Shown: one piece after another, positions 31,227 to 37,201 of the stretch | Numbering within the stretch: position 1 is the first letter of the stretch | Layout of the letters: the number at the start of each line of letters is the position of its first letter | From: an uncultured Flammeovirgaceae bacterium | Lineage (GTDB): Bacteria > Bacteroidota > Bacteroidia > Cytophagales > Cyclobacteriaceae | DNA: 37,201 bases | Assembly (NCBI GenBank): GCA_946886805.1 | Contig: CAMPJM010000001.1 | Span: 1 to 37,201 of the forward strand | Direction of reading: 5' to 3' | Translations under genes and position numbers: made by a program | Notes under the pieces: model-generated | Databases searched by the model: none | The model's input: only the letters and a program-made list of their open reading frames with translations | What the model was told of the DNA's origin: nothing

Positions 31227-31925
31227 TTATATTCCTGCTATACTGTTTTTATCAATAGAAATACCCGGGCTCATAGTGCTGGATAAACTAATGCTCTTAA
31301 AATAGGTTCCTTTTGCAGAAGCTGGTTTAAGCTTTGCCAATGTTTGAATTACTTCATTTGCATTTTCTTTTATCTTCTCAGGTGAGAAAGAAACTTTACC
31401 AACGCTTGTATGAATAATACCAAACTTATCTACTTTAAAATCGATCTTACCTGATTTTACTTCTATTATTGCTTTGGCAACATCCAAAGTAACAGTACCA
31501 GATTTTGGATTAGGCATTAAACCACGAGGGCCTAAAACTCTACCCAAACGACCAACCTTAGCCATTACTGTGGGCATTGTGATAATTACGTCGATATCTG
31601 TCCAGCCATCTTCAATCTTTTTGATATACTCATCAAGACCTACGTAATCAGCTCCTGCGTCTTTAGCTTCCTGAATCTTATCATCAGTTACTAAAGCTAA
31701 TACTCTAACGTCTTTTCCAATTCCATGAGGAAGAGCAACCACTCCTCTAACCATTTGGTCAGCTTTTCGTGGATCAACCCCTAATCTCACATCCAAATCA
31801 ACAGAGGAATCAAATTTAGTGCTGGTAATATCCTTTACTATACTTGAAGCTTCTGCCAGTGAATAATTATTCTCAGGATTGTATTTTTTAAGAACTTCTT
31901 TTCTTTTTTTTGTTAACTTAGCCAT
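31227..31925 (-). CDS. rplA: 50S ribosomal protein L1
   Basis: L1 forms the mobile L1 stalk at the E site and in many bacteria represses the rplK-rplA mRNA. The 232-aa length is normal. The signature [20 protein letters not shown] spans 125-144, and [16 protein letters not shown] and the C-terminal [21 protein letters not shown] also fit. The 59-base gap before it could form a stem CTGCT/AGCAG (31969-31973 with 31945-31949) with an inner GG/CC pair. An L1 target in this gap is possible but unproven. Confidence 0.98.
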   Translation of the reverse strand: MAKLTKKRKEVLKKYNPENNYSLAEASSIVKDITSTKFDSSVDLDVRLGVDPRKADQMVRGVVALPHGIGKDVRVLALVTDDKIQEAKDAGADYVGLDEYIKKIEDGWTDIDVIITMPTVMAKVGRLGRVLGPRGLMPNPKSGTVTLDVAKAIIEVKSGKIDFKVDKFGIIHTSVGKVSFSPEKIKENANEVIQTLAKLKPASAKGTYFKSISLSSTMSPGISIDKNSIAGI

Positions 31926-31984
31926 TATCTTAATTCGTTAAAAGCTGCTCCCTTGCCGGATATAACCTAGCAGATTGCGCTTGT

Positions 31985-32428
31985 TTAGTTATCCCAAGGA
32001 GCTTTTCCAGTTACTCTTATTCCCATACTTCTTGCGGTACCAGCAACCATTTTCATGGCGGCGTCAAGTTTAAAAGCATTCAAGTCTGGCATTTTGGTCT
32101 CAGCAATTTGCTTAACCTGATCCCAAGAAACAGCACCTACTTTTATCCTGTTCGGTTCCGCAGAAGCTCTTTTAACCTTAGCTGCTTCCATTAATAATAC
32201 AGGAGCAGGAGGGGTTTTAACAACAAACTCAAAGGATTTATCAGTAAAAATAGTTAACAATACTGGTAATAATACCCCTTGCTTTTCCTGAGTTCTGGCG
32301 TTAAACTGCTTACAGAACTCCATAATATTAAGACCTTTACTACCGAGGGCTGGTCCTACAGGGGGAGAAGGATTAGCTGCTCCACCTCTTATCTGTAATT
32401 TCAGATAACCACTTATTTCTTTAGCCAT
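31985..32428 (-). CDS. rplK: 50S ribosomal protein L11
   Basis: L11 forms the GTPase-associated centre with 23S rRNA and is needed for the RelA response. The 147-aa length is normal. The proline-rich N-terminal loop [20 protein letters not shown] and the C-terminal RNA-binding domain ending [15 protein letters not shown] identify it. It begins four bases after nusG. Confidence 0.99.
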   Translation of the reverse strand: MAKEISGYLKLQIRGGAANPSPPVGPALGSKGLNIMEFCKQFNARTQEKQGVLLPVLLTIFTDKSFEFVVKTPPAPVLLMEAAKVKRASAEPNRIKVGAVSWDQVKQIAETKMPDLNAFKLDAAMKMVAGTARSMGIRVTGKAPWDN

Positions 32429-32432
32429 TTTG

Positions 32433-32990
32433 CTACTCTTGTTTTTCTACTTGCATATAATTCAACTCAACGGGGGTATTTCGTCCAAAGATTTTAACCA
32501 TAACATTCAGTTTCTTTCTTTCTTCAAAAACCTCCTCAACAGTACCGGTAAAACCACTGAAGGGTCCGTCCATTACTTTAACAGACTCTCCAACTATAAA
32601 TGGTGTGTCCAGCTTTTCTTCAAATTCGTCAGTCTCATCTACCTTACCTAATATCCGGTTGATTTCAGACTGTCGCAATGCAACGGGAGTTTTGGAAGCC
32701 CCCCCGTCATTTGAACCTAAAAAGCCAATTACCCCAGGAATACTGGTGACAACATGGTGCGCTTCTCCATGAGTAAGATCAGCAGATACTAAAACGTAAC
32801 CTGGAAAGAAATTTCTTTCTCTCACACGTTTTTTACCGTTCCTCATTTCGTAAACCTTCTCAGAAGGGATCAAAACCTGAGGAATAAAATCTTCAAGCTT
32901 TTGACGACCGATTTCCGTCTCCAGATAAGTTTTTATTTTCTTCTCCTGGCCGCTTACGACTCTTACTACATACCACTTTAACTCACTCAT
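32433..32990 (-). CDS. nusG: Transcription termination/antitermination factor NusG
   Basis: NusG binds RNA polymerase and links it to Rho or to S10 on the ribosome. The length is 185 aa. The NGN domain covers about 1-120 ([19 protein letters not shown], then [16 protein letters not shown]). The KOW motif is at about 132-165 ([21 protein letters not shown]). It lies between secE and rplK, the usual place. rpsJ, encoding its partner S10, is in the same locus. Confidence 0.98.
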   Translation of the reverse strand: MSELKWYVVRVVSGQEKKIKTYLETEIGRQKLEDFIPQVLIPSEKVYEMRNGKKRVRERNFFPGYVLVSADLTHGEAHHVVTSIPGVIGFLGSNDGGASKTPVALRQSEINRILGKVDETDEFEEKLDTPFIVGESVKVMDGPFSGFTGTVEEVFEERKKLNVMVKIFGRNTPVELNYMQVEKQE

Positions 32991-33013
32991 TCAAAAAGTC
33001 TCATTTTAACCTC

Positions 33014-33205
33014 TTAGAAAGCAGAATAAAACCAATCCATAGTTTCTTTAAAAACGAGGTCTATCAAACCGATAACCAACGCAAAAATTAAAGAAGCTAC
33101 CAAAACCAATATAGAACTGTTTTGAAGCTCTGCGTATTTTGGCCAGGAAACTTTATTTCGCATCTCCTCGACAGATTCTTTAATAAAAGTCTTAAGTTTT
33201 AACAT
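33014..33205 (-). CDS. secE: Preprotein translocase subunit SecE
   Basis: SecE stabilises SecY in the membrane. At 63 aa it is the short one-span form. An amphipathic N-terminal helix (FIKESVEEMRNKVSWPKYAEL) is followed by a single hydrophobic segment (about 30-52, ILVLVASLIFALVIGLIDLVF). It begins 22 bases after tRNA-Trp and belongs to the same transcript as nusG and the L11-L1-L10-L12 genes. Confidence 0.97.
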   Translation of the reverse strand: MLKLKTFIKESVEEMRNKVSWPKYAELQNSSILVLVASLIFALVIGLIDLVFKETMDWFYSAF

Positions 33206-33227
33206 CTGCTTATACTATTTTCAATTG

Positions 33228-33300
33228 CACGGGTGGAGAGACTCGAACTCCCAGCCAATGGTTTTGGAGACCACTACTCTACCAATTGAGCTACACCCGT
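33228..33300 (-). tRNA. trnW: tRNA-Trp (anticodon CCA)
   Basis: A full cloverleaf reads ACGGGTG acceptor, GCTC/GAGT D stem, GTGGT-CTCCAAA-ACCAT anticodon arm, GGGAG-TTCGAGT-CTCTC T arm, CACCCGT acceptor and G discriminator. CCA is not encoded. It is the first element of the secE-nusG-rpl-rpo transcript and must be cut out of it. Confidence 0.97.
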
Positions 33301-33322
33301 GTACACAGCCCAAAAGGGTCTG

Positions 33323-33353
33323 CAAAGTTAGGGAATTAATTATAAAAAACAAA
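33323..33353 (-). promoter_or_regulatory. Promoter of tRNA-Trp-secE-nusG-rplKAJL-rpoBC
   Basis: The minus strand has TTTG (33350-33353), a 19-base spacer and TAACTTTG (33323-33330), exact to the Bacteroidota pattern, then the shared GCAG extension. The start should be near 33318, less than 20 bases before the tRNA. Confidence 0.8.
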
Positions 33354-33363
33354 CACGTCCCTG

Positions 33364-33463
33364 AAAAAACAGAAACGCGTTTTTTGGTCATTGCAGATAT
33401 CTGATAAATTTTCGAACTAAAGGTAATCTAAGTTCATTTTCAACTTCTGCGTTATCTGCAATG
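33364..33463 (-). terminator. Structured 3' region of tuf, probable terminator
   Basis: A perfect 11-bp inverted repeat CATTGCAGATA/TATCTGCAATG (33453-33463 and 33389-33399) encloses 53 bases, with an inner GAACT/AGTTC stem. It is followed by AAAAAAC/GTTTTTT (33379-33385 with 33364-33370) ending in six T. The gap to the next promoter is short, so termination is expected here. The outer repeat is larger than a normal terminator needs. Confidence 0.45.
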
Positions 33464-33478
33464 TCCCTATTTTTTAAA

Positions 33479-34666
33479 TTAATCTATTATTTCAGTAACC
33501 TGACCAGCACCTACAGTACGTCCACCTTCACGGATCGCAAATCGAAGGCCTTTCTCCATGGCTACTTTATTGATCAATTCTACCTCTATAGTAACGTTGT
33601 CGCCTGGCATAACCATTTCAACACCTTCTGGTAGTTTTATCTCGCCAGTAACGTCTGTTGTTCTAAGGTAGAACTGAGGACGGTATTTGTTGAAAAATGG
33701 TGTATGTCTTCCACCTTCTTCTTTTGAAAGAACGTAAACTTCAGCTTTAAATTTAGAGTGAGGCTTTACAGAACCTGGTTTACAAATAACCATTCCTCTT
33801 TTAATTTGAGTTTTTTCTATACCTCTCAATAAAAGACCTGTGTTGTCACCTGCTTCACCTCTGTCCAGAATTTTTCTGAACATCTCAACTCCTGTAACGG
33901 TAGATTTTAAGTTTTCAGCACCCATACCAAGGATATCAACAACATCCCCACTATTGATTACTCCTCTTTCGATTCTACCAGTTGCCACTGTACCTCTACC
34001 AGTGATAGAGAACACGTCTTCTACAGGCATCAAGAAATCTTTGTCAATAAGACGCTCAGGAAGTGGAATATGTGAATCCACAGCATCCATTAATTCCATT
34101 ATTTTGTCAACCCATTTTGGATCTCCGTTAAGTCCACCTAAAGCAGAACCTTGGATAACTGGAATATCGTCACCATCAAACTCATAGAAGCTCAATAATT
34201 CTCTGATTTCCATCTCAACAAGTTCCAACAATTCTGGATCGTCAACTAAGTCAACTTTGTTCATGAAAACTACAAGTGCTGGTACACCTACCTGACGAGC
34301 AAGAAGGATATGCTCTCTAGTTTGAGGCATTGGACCATCAGTAGCAGCAACAACAAGAATTGCACCGTCCATTTGAGCAGCACCAGTAACCATGTTTTTA
34401 ACATAATCGGCGTGACCTGGACAATCTACGTGCGCATAATGTCTTTTTTCTGTAGTATACTCTACGTGAGAAGTATTAATTGTAATACCTCTTTCTTTTT
34501 CCTCCGGAGCATTATCAATAGAAGCAAAGTCTCTTAGTTCAGATAACCCTTTGCTTGCCAATACTGTTGTTATAGCGGCAGTTAAAGTAGTTTTGCCGTG
34601 GTCAACGTGACCAATTGTACCGATGTTAACGTGCGGTTTGGAACGGTCAAAGTTTGCTTTTGCCAT
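33479..34666 (-). CDS. tuf: Elongation factor Tu
   Basis: EF-Tu delivers aminoacyl-tRNA to the ribosome. The 395-aa length is normal. GTPase motifs are GHVDHGKT (19-26), RGITI (59-63), DCPGH (81-85) and NKVD (136-139). Domains II and III are complete ([36 protein letters not shown]). It follows tRNA-Thr and lies far from fusA, unlike the E. coli str operon. No promoter box is visible in the 160 bases before it, so it is probably transcribed from the tRNA-Tyr promoter. The bases before the ATG are A/T-rich with no Shine-Dalgarno. Confidence 0.99.
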   Translation of the reverse strand: MAKANFDRSKPHVNIGTIGHVDHGKTTLTAAITTVLASKGLSELRDFASIDNAPEEKERGITINTSHVEYTTEKRHYAHVDCPGHADYVKNMVTGAAQMDGAILVVAATDGPMPQTREHILLARQVGVPALVVFMNKVDLVDDPELLELVEMEIRELLSFYEFDGDDIPVIQGSALGGLNGDPKWVDKIMELMDAVDSHIPLPERLIDKDFLMPVEDVFSITGRGTVATGRIERGVINSGDVVDILGMGAENLKSTVTGVEMFRKILDRGEAGDNTGLLLRGIEKTQIKRGMVICKPGSVKPHSKFKAEVYVLSKEEGGRHTPFFNKYRPQFYLRTTDVTGEIKLPEGVEMVMPGDNVTIEVELINKVAMEKGLRFAIREGGRTVGAGQVTEIID

Positions 34667-34826
34667 ATTTGAAAATTCTATTTAGTTAAAGTTATTATTT
34701 TTATTTATTGTGTTACAGTTTCAGGCAATTTGGAACACTCCCACTTGCATCAATAGTCAATAGCAACGCTCCAGGCACCTAAGTTTATTATAGTCAATCT
34801 AATCTAAAAGACCTTAATAAATCCAG

Positions 34827-34898
34827 AGCCAATGACGGGAATTGAACCCGTGACCCCTTCCTTACCAAGGAAGTACTCTACCCCTGAGCTACATCGGC
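34827..34898 (-). tRNA. trnT: tRNA-Thr (anticodon GGT)
   Basis: The cloverleaf is complete: GCCGATG acceptor, GCTC/GAGT, CTTCC-TTGGTAA-GGAAG, ACGGG-TTCAATT-CCCGT, CATTGGC and a T discriminator. CCA is not encoded. It is the last tRNA before tuf. Confidence 0.96.
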
Positions 34899-34967
34899 TT
34901 TTAAGCTTTTGGCCGGTAGCCCTAGCAAAGACTAATCCTAAAAAATCCAAAAGCCTCTTGCTAAAAT

Positions 34968-35018
34968 GAGAGGGAGACAAGACTTTCCGATACGCATCGG
35001 ACAAACTTCTTGCCTCTC
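34968..35018 (-). other. Three-segment hairpin between tRNA-Gly and tRNA-Thr
   Basis: Three nested perfect stems stack in one hairpin: GAGAGG/CCTCTC (35018-35013 with 34973-34968), CAAG/CTTG (35012-35009 with 34981-34978) and TCCGAT/ATCGGA (35001-34996 with 34991-34986) with loop GCGT. It lies in a 179-base spacer that is long for a tRNA cluster. It may be a processing site or an unannotated RNA. Confidence 0.6.
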
Positions 35019-35077
35019 GGCTCTTAATTAAATCAATGAAGAAACTACAAATTCATTTCACAGTACTTCATCAGATG

Positions 35078-35150
35078 AGCGGGAGACGAGGCTCGAACCC
35101 GCGACCTACAGCTTGGAAGGCTGTCGCTCTACCAACTGAGCTACTCCCGC
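35078..35150 (-). tRNA. trnG: tRNA-Gly (anticodon TCC)
   Basis: The cloverleaf is complete: GCGGGAG acceptor, GCTC/GAGC, ACAGC-CTTCCAA-GCTGT, T arm GCGGG/CTCGT with two G-U pairs, CTCCCGC and a T discriminator typical for glycine. CCA is not encoded. Confidence 0.96.
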
Positions 35151-35241
35151 ATTTGTTATGAATTTTAGGGTTTGATGATGAGCAACTGAAGCCAATCATT
35201 GATTTCTACATTGAAAAATCGGCAATCCTTAATATCCATGG

Positions 35242-35324
35242 TGGGGGGAGTAGGATTCGAACCTACGAAGAAATGAATCAACGGATTTACAGTCCGTCCC
35301 AGTTGGCCGCTTTGGTATCCCCCC
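35242..35324 (-). tRNA. trnY: tRNA-Tyr (anticodon GTA)
   Basis: The acceptor GGGGGGA/TCCCCCC has an A discriminator. The anticodon arm ACGGA-CTGTAAA-TCCGT is followed by a long variable arm, as expected for bacterial tRNA-Tyr. The next three bases (35239-35241) read CCA; since the neighbouring tRNAs lack it, this may be chance. It is the first gene after the promoter at 35389-35419. Confidence 0.96.
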
Positions 35325-35388
35325 AAATTTCTTAAAAGAACATCTCTTTAGTACATAAACTTTGTGATTGTTTTGATTAAAGAGAGTG

Positions 35389-35419
35389 CAAAATTATATC
35401 CTTTTTTATTATATTCAAA
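35389..35419 (-). promoter_or_regulatory. Promoter of tRNA-Tyr-Gly-Thr-tuf
   Basis: The minus strand has TTTG (35416-35419), a 19-base spacer and TAATTTTG (35389-35396), then the shared GCA. Directly upstream lie A and T tracts (35425-35452) that could act like an UP element for alpha CTD. The leader to tRNA-Tyr would be about 60 bases. Confidence 0.75.
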
Positions 35420-35424
35420 CATTA

Positions 35425-35452
35425 AGTAAAAAAAGATATATTTTTTTTTACT
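35425..35452 (-). terminator. A/T hairpin after the aminopeptidase gene
   Basis: A perfect 10-bp inverted repeat AGTAAAAAAA/TTTTTTTACT (35443-35452 and 35425-35434) lies 50 bases after the aminopeptidase stop. It has almost no G/C, so as a terminator it is weak. It may instead be an A-tract element of the adjoining tRNA promoter. Confidence 0.35.
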
Positions 35453-35501
35453 CAATGCTTAAAAAACGCTCCGAAACTGGCTTTCTATCAAAATAAAGGC
35501 C

Positions 35502-37201
35502 TTAATAATTATTATAAATTTGTTTCAATCTTTCATCCTCCTCTTCTTTTTTTAGAAGGTTGATCAAATCCCTTACACCTTCCAATTCTTCTATCAATAG
35601 TAATCCCTGAAAAGCAGCTAACCTGACATAATAAGCTTCATTGTTCAGCGCATATTCCTTTAATAGCAAGAAGCCCTCTTTCTGTATATCAACAGGCATT
35701 TTCATGAGATATTGCCCTAAATATTGCAAGAGATAATATTGTTCTAACCCCTTATTCTCTTCTATAGACTTTTTAAACCAGTCAAATTTTTGGCTTGTTC
35801 CTTCTAAAGCATAAAAATCTGCGACAGGTACTAAGGTATTTATATTCTTAATATCCTCATGCGACTCAAAAATTGTCTTTTTATCTGTTGCAGAAGTCAA
35901 GCCATACCCATATAAGGAAGCCCCAACTACAGCATAAGAAGGATCTTTTAAGCCTCTTACAAATTCTTGCTTATACTTATCGGCATTATTTGAAGCAAGA
36001 ATAGCCAAAGCATCAGCCCTTACCAATGACTTATTGTCTTGTGCGCTTATCACTGCTATGGTATCCATTATACTGATACTGTCATTCCCTGAATATTCAT
36101 CAAACGCATTGATCGCTTCCTGTCGTATAGCCCAAAAAGGGTCGTTCAATGCGCTTAATACTACCGTCCGGGCAGTATCGTTTTGGACAAATTCAGTTAA
36201 GCCAGAAACAGCTTCAAATCTCGACAAAAACTTTTCAGTATTGTTATATTGAAAAATCAACTCCTCGATACTTTTGTCATAAAATATTTCCCCAAGCATT
36301 TGCTTTTCAGCATCAAAATCAACCAAGCTTGGCGCACTTGGCAATTCGAATTCAAATTCCTCAACCGCCTCATCTACCACAATTGCAAATCTCTCCTTCT
36401 CATCGCCGTGGTAAATATCAATATATAGCGGTAATTTATAAACAGGTGTCGTTTCGAAGTTTTGCTGCTGCTCCACATTAAAAGTTAACGTCCCCTCCTC
36501 ATATTCGTGGGTAACAGACAAGACAGGGTGTCCCGAAGCAAGAAACCATTGGTTGAAAAACCAATTCATATCTTCACCTGTAACTTCCTCAAAAGCTAGC
36601 CTTAAGTCATGCACCTCAACATCTGAAAATTCCTGTTGTTTTAAATAGGTAGATAATGAAGCAAAGAATGCCTCGTCACCCACATATTTTCGAAGCATGT
36701 GCAAAATTCTCCCCCCTTTTGCATAGGAATGGCTATCGAACATATCCTCACGATCATCATAATAAAATCGTATTAAATCTACTTGTTTCTCTTTAGCCTC
36801 ATTTAAATATTGTGTCAGCTCATCTAATCCATTATAATCCGCTTCGTCTATTCCGTACTTATGTTCTACCCATAAATATTCGCTATAATTCGCAAAGGCT
36901 TCATTTAACGTTAGATTTGCCCAGGATTCAGACGTGACCAAATCTCCAAACCAATGGTGAAATAGTTCATGGGCTATAATTTTATCCCAATTTTCGTCTA
37001 AAAGTTCCCGATCGGTGACTTGTAAAGCTTCCATAAAGGTAGAGGCGGTGGTATTTTCCATGGCGCCTGATACAAAGTCCCTAACTACCACCTGTGAATA
37101 TTTACGCCATGGATATTTATAATCCAGCTTATTTGAAAAAAAGCTTAACATTTCCGGTGTATTTCCAAAAATTGCTTTTGCATATTGTTCATAGGCCGGC
37201 T
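35502..37201 (-). CDS. M1 family zinc aminopeptidase, C-terminal part
   Basis: The reading frame is open to the right edge; about 565 codons are visible and the N-terminal part lies outside, so the ATG at 37151 is internal. The exopeptidase motif GAMEN is followed by the zinc site HELFHH (37151-based residues 61-66) and the third ligand E84 in LNEAFANYSEYLW, 18 residues after the second histidine. This spacing is typical of M1. After the catalytic part comes a helical-repeat C-terminal region (HEAT-like, about 300-549). Its substrate cannot be told from this part. It probably removes N-terminal amino acids from peptides. Its link with the translation locus seems to be chance. Confidence 0.93.
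   Translation of the reverse strand, partial: PAYEQYAKAIFGNTPEMLSFFSNKLDYKYPWRKYSQVVVRDFVSGAMENTTASTFMEALQVTDRELLDENWDKIIAHELFHHWFGDLVTSESWANLTLNEAFANYSEYLWVEHKYGIDEADYNGLDELTQYLNEAKEKQVDLIRFYYDDREDMFDSHSYAKGGRILHMLRKYVGDEAFFASLSTYLKQQEFSDVEVHDLRLAFEEVTGEDMNWFFNQWFLASGHPVLSVTHEYEEGTLTFNVEQQQNFETTPVYKLPLYIDIYHGDEKERFAIVVDEAVEEFEFELPSAPSLVDFDAEKQMLGEIFYDKSIEELIFQYNNTEKFLSRFEAVSGLTEFVQNDTARTVVLSALNDPFWAIRQEAINAFDEYSGNDSISIMDTIAVISAQDNKSLVRADALAILASNNADKYKQEFVRGLKDPSYAVVGASLYGYGLTSATDKKTIFESHEDIKNINTLVPVADFYALEGTSQKFDWFKKSIEENKGLEQYYLLQYLGQYLMKMPVDIQKEGFLLLKEYALNNEAYYVRLAAFQGLLLIEELEGVRDLINLLKKEEEDERLKQIYNNY

Noticed and set aside
34804..35004. 66-aa minus-strand frame across tRNA-Thr
   Set aside because: It reads through the tRNA gene and the spacer hairpin, resembles no family and has no start context; a chance frame.
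36034..36481. Overlapping plus-strand frames opposite the aminopeptidase
   Set aside because: Antisense shadows within a continuous, well-conserved M1 reading frame; no independent support.

Overview
The window is a core chromosomal locus of an AT-rich member of the Bacteroidota, most likely the Cytophagales. The evidence is: promoters of the Bacteroidota type (TTTG, 19-20 bases, TAnnTTTG); almost no Shine-Dalgarno sequences before strong genes; a DUF3467 gene behind rpoC; no adk between secY and map; cysteine-poor, zinc-free S4, S14 and L36; and a long acidic/basic tail on L17. The order rplQ-carA-eno also fits that group as I know it. All genes are on the minus strand, so the window reads from right (37201) to left (1). 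The genus is not determined.

Layout in the direction of transcription. (1) The C-terminal part of an M1 zinc aminopeptidase runs off the right edge. (2) A tRNA-Tyr, tRNA-Gly, tRNA-Thr, tuf (EF-Tu) unit has one clear promoter before tRNA-Tyr. (3) A tRNA-Trp, secE, nusG, rplK, rplA, rplJ, rplL, rpoB, rpoC, DUF3467 unit has a clear promoter before tRNA-Trp. (4) rpsL, rpsG, fusA, rpsJ have their own promoter and a strong terminator after rpsJ. (5) A new promoter starts rplC and the long S10/spc/alpha block: rplC-D-W-B, rpsS, rplV, rpsC, rplP, rpmC, rpsQ, rplN-X-E, rpsN, rpsH, rplF, rplR, rpsE, rpmD, rplO, secY, map, infA, rpmJ, rpsM, rpsK, rpsD, rpoA, rplQ, ending at a hairpin terminator. (6) carA and eno follow, with a terminator after eno.

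Together these genes make the ribosome, RNA polymerase core, translocating GTPases EF-Tu and EF-G, the SecYE channel, NusG, initiation factor IF-1 and methionine aminopeptidase. carA (pyrimidine/arginine precursor) and eno (glycolysis) are metabolic passengers. Two genes too short for ordinary ORF calling, rpmD (59 aa) and rpmJ (38 aa), are present and intact.

The protein content is conventional. The less ordinary signals are in the non-coding RNA. They include a textbook H-type pseudoknot (or two-state switch) between rpoB and rpoC, alternative hairpins in the rpoB leader followed by a TTG start, a 13-bp hairpin between rpsC and rplP, a three-segment hairpin between tRNA-Gly and tRNA-Thr, and a long inverted repeat behind tuf. 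Four promoters share a motif that extends past the -7 box (TTTGCA). No mobile element, CRISPR array, phage gene or defence system was seen. No gene-free stretch exceeds 300 bases.
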